DNA from: Bacillota bacterium
Lineage (GTDB): Bacteria > Bacillota > Negativicutes > Sporomusales > Sporomusaceae
NCBI GenBank assembly: GCA_023443285.1
Contig: JAEZVB010000041.1
Location: 1-9,341, forward strand
Reading direction: 5' to 3'
Length of the DNA: 9,341 nt
The notes under the pieces are model-generated. The model had not been told where the DNA came from. It searched no databases and saw nothing but the letters and a program-made list of their open reading frames with translations. Shown piece after piece: positions 1 to 5,655 of the stretch (positions within the stretch are counted from its first letter, which is position 1; each line of letters opens with the position of its first letter). The translations under genes were made by a program, and so were the position numbers.

Positions 1-2
1 TG

Positions 3-125
3 CAATCAATGGAAAAATCCAGTCGGGATAAAATAATACGTCAAATAAAAAATATCGAGGGAGCAACACAGCGGCAAATAGCCAGGGTAGCAGGTATTAA
101 TCAGAGTCTTGTGTTCAAAGCATAG
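3..125 (+). CDS. C-terminal end of REP-associated (Y1/IS200-like) transposase, partial
   Basis: An open frame enters from the left edge and stops at TAG 123-125, giving about 40 residues. The tail contains ATQRQIARVAGINQSLVFKA, a small helix-turn-helix-like C-terminus typical of the REP-associated tyrosine (Y1_Tnp) transposases of Bacillota, which commonly end in 'I(R)QIAR(I/V)xGI...' just before the stop. The catalytic HUH motif and the tyrosine lie upstream of the window and cannot be seen, so whether the gene is intact is unknown. These enzymes move or domesticate single-stranded IS200/IS605-like elements. The match is from memory of the family's C-terminal pattern; another DNA-binding protein with the same short HTH tail is possible. 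Confidence 0.62.
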   Translation, partial: QSMEKSSRDKIIRQIKNIEGATQRQIARVAGINQSLVFKA

Positions 126-152
126 GAACGACTGAACCGTCCCTCTGCTTCC
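120..152 (+). mobile_element. Probable right-end sequence of IS200/IS605-like element
   Basis: Directly after the transposase stop codon comes GAACGACTGAACCGTCCC followed by TCTGCTTCC. On the other strand this reads GGGACGGTTCAG, a 'GGGACGGTTC' block that I associate with the ends of REP-associated transposase elements in clostridial-type genomes. The left end is outside the window and no exact boundary can be set. The call rests on position next to the transposase and on pattern memory, not on a comparison of copies. Confidence 0.4.
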
Positions 153-166
153 ATTATTTTAAGCCT

Positions 167-172
167 GAGAGG
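167..172 (+). promoter_or_regulatory. Ribosome binding site of the FIST-GGDEF gene
   Basis: GAGAGG lies four bases before ATG 177 and supports that start. No good promoter is visible between the transposase end and this site, so the promoter may lie within or near the mobile-element end. Confidence 0.55.
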
Positions 173-176
173 TTAT

Positions 177-1961
177 ATGAAGACAATAAATACATTTTAT
201 AGTACTTATAATGATTTACAAAGGTTTATTCAACTTAATCATTCTATTTTATTTAGTTCTAATGTTAAATCCATTCTTGTACAGGTATTTAGTGGTTTAT
301 GTAATAGCAGTTATTTACAGAGGGTGTCTTTTGAAATTAGCCAGTTAGTTCCTCAGGCTAAGATTATTGGGACTACCACTGTAGGCGGGATTATGAACGG
401 AAAAGTGAGTGGCTTGGGTACCGTACTTTCTTTCTCTGTATTTTTTCATAGTACTATTAGAATTGGAGTTTTTCCCAAGGGTGAAATTGACGATTTTGAA
501 TTAGGGCAGTGTGTAGCCGAATATCTGGGGGGGAATGAAGCTAAAGTACTAATTATGTTTGCCACGGGAGGAGCAGTGGACGCAGCCAGCCTATTGAAAG
601 GTATTCAGGCTGCCAACCCAGTTTTACCTATCGCTGGTGGTAATGCCGGTAATAACTTATCTGAGCACCAGGGGCTAGTAGTCGGCGATGGACAGGTTGT
701 TGATAGCGGAGTTGTGGGTGTAGTTTTGGAAAGTAACTGTTTAGAAGTCAAAAGTTACTCTAATCTAGGTTGGCAGCCAATAGGTAAGGAAATGACCGTT
801 ACCAAGAGCGATGGAACACGGGTATATTCAATAGATAACATACCTGTATATGAAATTTATAAAAAATATTTGGGTCTAGGGGAAAAAGACTTTGTTAACT
901 CTTTTGAATATCCATTAATAGTTGAAAGGCAAGGGATGCAGATTGCACGAACTCCCTTTTCGCGATACAAAGATAACTCTATTTTATTTGCTGGAGAATT
1001 GGTGGAAGGTGAGAAAGTAAGGCTAAGTTTTGGTCATATTGATATGATTGCCGAAGGGGTTCGAGAACTCTGTGCCGATGTAAAAGCATATAAAGCAGAA
1101 AGTATTTATGTCTATTCTTGTGAAAGTAGACGAGGATTTCTCCAAGAACACTCCACAATTGAAACAAAGCCATTGCAGAATATAGCGCCGACTTCTGGTT
1201 TTTTCACAAGTGGAGAGTTTTTTCACTCCGGATTTATGAATCAATTATTAAATGCTACGATGACGGTACTAGTTTTGTCAGAAGGGGAAGGCAGCGAACC
1301 TCAGAACTTAGAAGTTGGCATCGAAAATCATGTAGAATGTAAAAACGTTTCTCAAGATAAGGTTGTAGCAAGAAGTACGGGAGTGCTAAAGACTCTTACC
1401 CATCTAGTTGATAAAGTAACCAGTGAGCTTATAGAAGCAAATGAGAAATTAAAGTATATTAGCCTGCATGATGCGGTTACTGGACTGTTTAATCGTGCCG
1501 CATTTGAGCAGGAGATGAAACTGGCGGAGGAGTTGGAAGGCCAAGTAGGATTTATTATGTGTGATTTGGACTGTCTAAAGATAATAAATGATTTATTGGG
1601 GCATGACATAGGTGATAAAGTGTTGAAATTCGCTGCAGATGCTATTACTGAAGTGTGCTTAGCGGCAAGGATTATAGCGAGAATCGGTGGCGATGAATTC
1701 GCAATAATAATTCCCAATGCAGATAGGTTACTTCTTACTGATCTTCGAAGAAAGATATTGCTTACTGCAGAAAAGATAAGACGCGATAATCCTACTGCAC
1801 CACTATATTTATCAGTAGGTACAGGTTTAAAAGGGTTCGGTGGCGTCTATAGTGTCAAAGAAGCATTTAAAAAAGCTGATCAAGAAATGTATAACCTTAA
1901 AATTGCTAGTAAAAATGGGATATGTGAGGATATTAAACGAATAAGTAATATTCATAAATAA
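177..1961 (+). CDS. FIST sensor domain - GGDEF protein, putative diguanylate cyclase
   Basis: This 594-residue soluble protein has no signal peptide or membrane segment, so it should act in the cytoplasm. Residues 1 to about 380 resemble the FIST_N plus FIST_C sensory module, with features such as IIGTTTVGGIMNGK, ATGGAVDAASLLKG and PIAGGNAGNN; FIST domains are thought to bind small ligands. A short helical linker (about 400-428) leads to a GGDEF domain starting at SLHDAVTGLFNR (429). Catalytic features are present: metal ligand D463, guanine-contacting N471 and D480 in DLDCLKIIND...GHDIGD, and GGDEF at 504-508. It should therefore make cyclic di-GMP from two GTP. The product-inhibition I-site (RxxD, nine and six residues before GGDEF) is missing: L495 and R498 stand there. 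It has its own RBS and terminator, so it is probably monocistronic. No EAL domain follows. The activity and the ligand are inferred. Confidence 0.88.
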   Translation: MKTINTFYSTYNDLQRFIQLNHSILFSSNVKSILVQVFSGLCNSSYLQRVSFEISQLVPQAKIIGTTTVGGIMNGKVSGLGTVLSFSVFFHSTIRIGVFPKGEIDDFELGQCVAEYLGGNEAKVLIMFATGGAVDAASLLKGIQAANPVLPIAGGNAGNNLSEHQGLVVGDGQVVDSGVVGVVLESNCLEVKSYSNLGWQPIGKEMTVTKSDGTRVYSIDNIPVYEIYKKYLGLGEKDFVNSFEYPLIVERQGMQIARTPFSRYKDNSILFAGELVEGEKVRLSFGHIDMIAEGVRELCADVKAYKAESIYVYSCESRRGFLQEHSTIETKPLQNIAPTSGFFTSGEFFHSGFMNQLLNATMTVLVLSEGEGSEPQNLEVGIENHVECKNVSQDKVVARSTGVLKTLTHLVDKVTSELIEANEKLKYISLHDAVTGLFNRAAFEQEMKLAEELEGQVGFIMCDLDCLKIINDLLGHDIGDKVLKFAADAITEVCLAARIIARIGGDEFAIIIPNADRLLLTDLRRKILLTAEKIRRDNPTAPLYLSVGTGLKGFGGVYSVKEAFKKADQEMYNLKIASKNGICEDIKRISNIHK

Positions 1962-1973
1962 AATTAGCTTACT

Positions 1974-2005
1974 GGAATTATTTCGAATAGAATAACTCCT
2001 TTTTT
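1974..2005 (+). terminator. Candidate Rho-independent terminator after FIST-GGDEF gene
   Basis: Left arm 1974-1983 (GGAATTATTT) pairs with right arm 1990-1999 (GAATAACTCC) around a six-base loop. There is one A-C mismatch and one G-T pair, and the right arm is followed at once by six T residues (2000-2005). It starts 13 bases after the stop codon. The stem is AU-rich and imperfect, so it may be leaky. Confidence 0.55.
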
Positions 2006-2035
2006 GAGCTTGTTGACGTTTTTTATAAGCGACGA

Positions 2036-2071
2036 AACTCCTGCCAAGTTTGTATTAATTTGGCGGGAGTT
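2036..2071. other. Long intergenic hairpin (15-bp stem, 6-base loop)
   Basis: AACTCCTGCCAA (2036-2047) faces TTGGCGGGAGTT (2060-2071). The stem extends inward by three more pairs (2048-2050 with 2057-2059), leaving the loop TGTATT. Only two G-T type pairs break perfect symmetry in this strand, and no mismatch is seen. Neither side is followed by a proper T tract, so a classic terminator is unlikely. It could be a structured RNA element, a dispersed palindromic repeat, or a transcription barrier protecting the following operon. Confidence 0.5.
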
Positions 2072-2125
2072 AATGGCTTTAGGGGGAAAGAATAGTAATT
2101 AGCGGAGTGGTTAATGTTAAATCAA

Positions 2126-2140
2126 ACTTGATGGTCAAGT
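2126..2140. promoter_or_regulatory. Operator-like perfect inverted repeat upstream of jetD
   Basis: ACTTGA-TGG-TCAAGT is a perfect 6-bp dyad with a three-base spacer. It ends only four bases before the -10 hexamer of the proposed jet promoter and covers the space between -10 and -35. A repressor bound here would block RNA polymerase. No regulator gene is visible in the window, so the binding protein is unknown. Confidence 0.4.
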
Positions 2141-2141
2141 G

Positions 2142-2150
2142 TGATACAAT
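2142..2150 (+). promoter_or_regulatory. Extended -10 promoter of the jet operon
   Basis: TGATACAAT contains the TG dinucleotide one base before a TACAAT hexamer, a good extended -10 that can work without a strong -35. The region 17 bases upstream (TCAAAC, 2122-2127) is a poor -35. Transcription would start near 2157, about 30 bases before the jetD ATG. A TAAAAT at 2159-2164 is an alternative -10, but it lacks both a -35 and a TG. Confidence 0.4.
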
Positions 2151-2176
2151 TAAGATGGTAAAATAGAACAAATAAC

Positions 2177-2180
2177 GGAG
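2177..2180 (+). promoter_or_regulatory. jetD: Ribosome binding site that decides the jetD start
   Basis: GGAG at 2177-2180 lies five bases before ATG 2186. An in-frame GTG at 2180 overlaps this site and would have no Shine-Dalgarno of its own, so ATG 2186 is preferred. Confidence 0.65.
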
Positions 2181-2185
2181 TGCCT

Positions 2186-3283
2186 ATGAACAGTAATGAG
2201 TCTATGAAAAAAGAACTATACACAAAGTTGAGAAATGAAGTTAAGAGCTACCAAGGTAAATATATCCTTCTCTCCGCGTTACTAAAGACTGCCGAAAGTA
2301 TTGGCCAAGATATGCCGGCGTTTTTACAAAGCCTTGAAGGACAAAGAATTTTTACTAGTACGGTAAGGCAGCTTGTTGAAGACTCTTTATTGTCGTCGGT
2401 GGGCCGAAAACCGAATACTCTAGGCGGGCTATATTTTAAATACAAAATTATAAATGAGAGTAAGACGAAAGATGAAGAACTGGTACCCGAGATGGTTAGG
2501 ATAATAGCTCCCCCGGCAAAGTTTGATTATTACTTAAAAAACACCCAAGATTATATAGAAGACAGGGAGAGTATCACGATTATTTCTGATTTTCTTCGGC
2601 AAAAGAAGTTTGAATTGGTAACCGTGAACGAAAGAGCCTATGAACTGTTCGGGGATGAGAAGTTTTTTAAAGGATCGGGCAAAGTCAGAAGCCGCGGGGA
2701 GCTTATCCTTAAAAGACTCGGGCTTAATTACCAAAGTATTGGTTGTAAAGAAACTTTGGAGCCTTTTTTTAGCTTTTCGAAAAAGGACTTTCATTTGCAT
2801 AATGAAAGAAAAATATATATTATTGAAAATAAAGATACTTTTTGGTCATTTAAGGAAAATGTAATGGGGAGTTCGGCGGCTGTGACGGTGGACATGCTTA
2901 TTTACGGTGAGGGACGGAAGATTTTGAGCAGTTTTAAATTTATCGAGGAATATGAGATTAACCCGAGAACCGATGATGTTTTCTATTTCGGCGACCTTGA
3001 TCCCGAAGGTATTAATATTTATGCGGAACTTGCTGCAGAATATCCTGAGTATAGGATTAAACCTTATTATGCGGGATATGAGGCAATGCTGGCCATTGGC
3101 TTAAAGCGTCCGCCTGCCAAAATACCGAAACAACAGCTAATCAAAGCCGACAACATGGCAAGGTTTTTGGCCGGATTTACTAAGGAGTTGGCCGAGAAGC
3201 TAAGCAAGCTTTTTGCAAGCGGCTGTTATATACCGCAAGAGGCACTATCAGCGGTTGAAATGCGAGAAAGGTTTGGAAGATAA
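2186..3283 (+). CDS. jetD: Wadjet defence protein JetD, Toprim-type nuclease subunit
   Basis: This 365-residue protein matches the JetD (DUF2220 / topoisomerase VI A-like) pattern. An N-terminal helical and winged-helix arm region (about 1-180) precedes a C-terminal Toprim fold. The Toprim acidic residues are visible: E214 in IIENKDTFWSF, then D270 and D272 in YFGDLDPEGINIY, the metal-binding set used for DNA cleavage. In studied Wadjet systems JetD is a dimeric nuclease that cuts small circular DNA after the JetABC motor has extruded it. Here the nuclease gene comes first, whereas in the B. cereus type I operon it is last. It has its own RBS and follows the operon promoter. Its stop TAA directly abuts the GTG of jetA. 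No key residue seems lost. The family call is by motif and context; the subtype (likely III) is inferred. Confidence 0.88.
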   Translation: MNSNESMKKELYTKLRNEVKSYQGKYILLSALLKTAESIGQDMPAFLQSLEGQRIFTSTVRQLVEDSLLSSVGRKPNTLGGLYFKYKIINESKTKDEELVPEMVRIIAPPAKFDYYLKNTQDYIEDRESITIISDFLRQKKFELVTVNERAYELFGDEKFFKGSGKVRSRGELILKRLGLNYQSIGCKETLEPFFSFSKKDFHLHNERKIYIIENKDTFWSFKENVMGSSAAVTVDMLIYGEGRKILSSFKFIEEYEINPRTDDVFYFGDLDPEGINIYAELAAEYPEYRIKPYYAGYEAMLAIGLKRPPAKIPKQQLIKADNMARFLAGFTKELAEKLSKLFASGCYIPQEALSAVEMRERFGR

Positions 3284-4924
3284 GTGCAAACATTTAAAGG
3301 TAGCAGTCTGGACAAGGACGATATACTGGCTCGCGAGATTATCCAAGAAAGTCTTGGCGGAAAAGATTCTGAGCTTGCTCTTGTCGAGGATTTCCTGGAG
3401 GAATTAGACGTCAGGCTGGAGCAGATAAAGGTATATTACCCCATAATGGAAATGCTGCGTAAACGCAAAATGGACGCGGAGTTCATGCAGCTTGTGCCGG
3501 AACTCTGTTTTTTGCTGCTCGCCTATCTGATATATGAAGGCAAGCTTAAACATAAAGGGCTAACTTTTGGGGAGCTGGAAGCCTTTATAAATAAGGCTTT
3601 GCGGCATAGTATGGCTAATTGTGCTGCTGCTGCGCGCGAGTTGATAACGGAAATACTGGATGGCCTGCAGAACGGCGGCCGGAATTTTGTTTTAACTACT
3701 TATGATTTAAAGACAGGAAGTTTTCGCGAAAAGTACATAAAGCTCATTGAAATTAAGCAGTCCGAGGAAAATGTGCTTGAATACTTTATTACTGAGCAGG
3801 GTGTTGATTTTTATCTGCGGACTAAAGAATTTCCTGAGGAAACCAAAATAACCATCAACCTCCTTCTTTTTCAGAAGCAAATGGAAAAGGGTGCATTCGG
3901 TTTTGCTTACGAAACAGTAAAGCGTCTCAATATGGAGGTGCAGAAGAAAAAGGATAAGAAATATTCTCTCCTTGAAGCATTGATGTATGGACAGCTTGAT
4001 TCAGGCGAGGCTTATAACCGCTATCACCGTAGTATTGTCCTGCAGTTCGAAGAAGAAGCCGAACTTTTTAATACGGCAGTGAAAAATGTTAATATGGTGT
4101 TCCACGAATATGTGGACAGAATTCAAAATGGCTTGGCTGATGAAAAGCAGGTACGCACTTTTACGCTGATAAAAATAATCGAAAAGGAGATCGGTCGTGC
4201 GCAGACGCTCCATACGGAGCTATTAAAGGAAGCGGTTAGCTTTACTAAAGAATACGATAACGCACTGAATGTCAGGAGAAAGGCCATTTTCACCGAACGG
4301 TTTAATTTTCAAAACGAGTTTGAAAGGCTGGTTAGCCAGAATGAAAGACCGGAAGCGCTGAAGTTTTTGTTTGAACCGTTGATGAATCCGTATGTAAGAA
4401 AACAGTTTAATCTGCTTAGAGCCTTTGAGCCGCAGCGGGTTGCCAAGGTGAAGACGGGAGAAATGGAAGAACAGCTGCCCGAAACTGTTGTTGACCGGAT
4501 TACGGTTGATAAGCTTACCAGCCTCCGGGTCAGAGGCAACTTTGTATTCTATGCGGCGAGACTGTTGGAGATGCTGAGTAACCCTAAGCGGGAGATGAAT
4601 CTAAAGGCTTATGGCCAGATGCTGGTGGACAGGTTTTCCGAAGATAGTGTCTATAACGGAGATTTTATTAGTTTTATCCTTGAATTGAACAGAGATAAGA
4701 GAATCGGCGAGCACGTCAAAACAATAAATATTGCTAATGGGAAGATTGATATAGACGAGGAACTCAAGACTATGGAAGCAGTGTTCGTTAAGGCCGCCCT
4801 TAGTTTGCCAGGTCAAAGCACGATAAATCAAGTTATTGTTAAAACTTTTCCGGATTCTGAGCTTGAGCTTTTACCGGGGCTTAAAATAACCGATATGGTG
4901 TTTATAGGAGAAAGCAAACCATGA
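3284..4924 (+). CDS. jetA: Wadjet defence protein JetA, kleisin-like subunit
   Basis: This 546-residue, mostly helical, charged protein shows no signal peptide or membrane segment. Sequence features such as ITEQGVDFYLRTKEF near residues 170-185, and its place between JetD and a MukE-like gene, fit the DUF5716 group of JetA proteins. The N-terminal part (about 30-200) looks like a winged-helix bundle, the middle (about 200-370) is long helices, and the C-terminal part (about 430-546) is a second globular unit. In Wadjet, JetA bridges the two JetC heads in the way MukF does and carries JetB. The start is GTG 3284, immediately after the jetD stop, with only a weak GGAAG (3275-3279), so translation probably depends on ribosomes finishing jetD. 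It overlaps jetB by four bases. The assignment leans on operon context and weakly recalled family similarity. Confidence 0.8.
   Translation: MQTFKGSSLDKDDILAREIIQESLGGKDSELALVEDFLEELDVRLEQIKVYYPIMEMLRKRKMDAEFMQLVPELCFLLLAYLIYEGKLKHKGLTFGELEAFINKALRHSMANCAAAARELITEILDGLQNGGRNFVLTTYDLKTGSFREKYIKLIEIKQSEENVLEYFITEQGVDFYLRTKEFPEETKITINLLLFQKQMEKGAFGFAYETVKRLNMEVQKKKDKKYSLLEALMYGQLDSGEAYNRYHRSIVLQFEEEAELFNTAVKNVNMVFHEYVDRIQNGLADEKQVRTFTLIKIIEKEIGRAQTLHTELLKEAVSFTKEYDNALNVRRKAIFTERFNFQNEFERLVSQNERPEALKFLFEPLMNPYVRKQFNLLRAFEPQRVAKVKTGEMEEQLPETVVDRITVDKLTSLRVRGNFVFYAARLLEMLSNPKREMNLKAYGQMLVDRFSEDSVYNGDFISFILELNRDKRIGEHVKTINIANGKIDIDEELKTMEAVFVKAALSLPGQSTINQVIVKTFPDSELELLPGLKITDMVFIGESKP
4907..4910 (+). 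promoter_or_regulatory. jetB: Ribosome binding site of jetB inside the end of jetA
   Basis: GGAG at 4907-4910 sits ten bases before ATG 4921. The start and the jetA stop share ATGA (4921-4924), a classic coupling arrangement. Confidence 0.5.
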
Positions 4925-5655
4925 ATGCAGGCACGATAGAAATATTAGATCATGCGCTGGCTATACTTAAGGTTCTTTTGCAAGGAGAAGAGGTGAGTAA
5001 GAGCAAAAACGTCTTATTATATGACAAATACCGTTACAATGTGGCAGTTGAGGAGATGCTTGTTCATATCGCCGGTAGATTGGAGCTAAGAATATATGCG
5101 GGCAGCGATAGACTTTTTGTTTGTCCGGAGGCCGGCAGCCGTCTGTTTGGCTGGACGAATGAGGAACTTAGGGATAAGATTAGCTATGTTACGACGAACA
5201 GCGAGCTTTTCACCTGTTACTTTATCATTATGACGATGGTTACTATGTTTTACCGCGAGGCATACCCTGATACGCCGGTAGCATATGTAAAAATAAACGA
5301 GCTTATTGAAAGCGTGGCGAGACGCCTTGAAAACTTGGTTAGGCTGCCTGAACTTGAGAAGGTCAGTGAAGAAAACCAATTTGATTTTACTGAAATCTGC
5401 AAGGTTTGGCAGCGTCTGCCTGATGCCCGGGAAGGGGTGTCAGGCGGCAAGAATGACAAGGTTGCTTTTGTCGAGAATGTATGCCGGTTTTTAACCAATG
5501 AGAAACTGATTGCCCTTGATATGACCCAGCGAATCATCTATCCGACTGAGCGGCTAAAGGTGATTATCTGGAACTACTATGAGGATCGGGATAACAGAAG
5601 AGACTTGCTTTCCTTTGTCAGGGGGCTGGAGGTTAGCGCTGATGCCACACATTAA
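4921..5655 (+). CDS. jetB: Wadjet defence protein JetB, KITE/MukE-like subunit
   Basis: This 244-residue protein has the length and position of the small KITE (kleisin-interacting winged-helix) subunit of SMC-type complexes, and it fits the DUF6063 group paired with DUF5716 JetA proteins. The N-terminal half (about 20-125) has a winged-helix look, with short strands around LELRIYAGSDRLFVCPEAG. The C-terminal half (about 160-235) forms a second one, with VAFVENVCRFLTNEKLIAL and MTQRIIYPTERLK. There is no catalytic motif. A dimer of JetB is expected to bind JetA and DNA. The start codon overlaps the jetA stop by four bases, and the 3' end overlaps jetC by 14 bases. The sequence alone is weakly conserved, so the call rests mainly on size, predicted fold and neighbours. 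Confidence 0.78.
   Translation: MNAGTIEILDHALAILKVLLQGEEVSKSKNVLLYDKYRYNVAVEEMLVHIAGRLELRIYAGSDRLFVCPEAGSRLFGWTNEELRDKISYVTTNSELFTCYFIIMTMVTMFYREAYPDTPVAYVKINELIESVARRLENLVRLPELEKVSEENQFDFTEICKVWQRLPDAREGVSGGKNDKVAFVENVCRFLTNEKLIALDMTQRIIYPTERLKVIIWNYYEDRDNRRDLLSFVRGLEVSADATH
5628..5632 (+). promoter_or_regulatory. jetC: Strong ribosome binding site of jetC inside jetB
   Basis: GGAGG at 5628-5632 lies nine bases before ATG 5642. It fixes the jetC start 14 bases before the jetB stop, in a different reading frame. Confidence 0.7.

Noticed and set aside
1352..1717. 121-codon open frame on the minus strand
   Set aside because: It is antisense to the GGDEF domain, whose catalytic motifs show that the + strand is coding.
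177..1961. FIST-GGDEF gene as a signalling part of the defence system (a CBASS-like nucleotide link)
   Set aside because: GGDEF enzymes make cyclic di-GMP for general signalling, the gene has its own terminator, and the jet operon has its own promoter; no effector with a cyclic di-GMP binding domain is visible.
2128..2150. TTGATG / TACAAT as a -35/-10 pair
   Set aside because: The spacing is only 11 bases, too short for sigma-A type promoters; the extended -10 reading explains the site better.
2180..2182. GTG as the jetD start
   Set aside because: It overlaps the GGAG ribosome binding site, which is properly spaced for ATG 2186.
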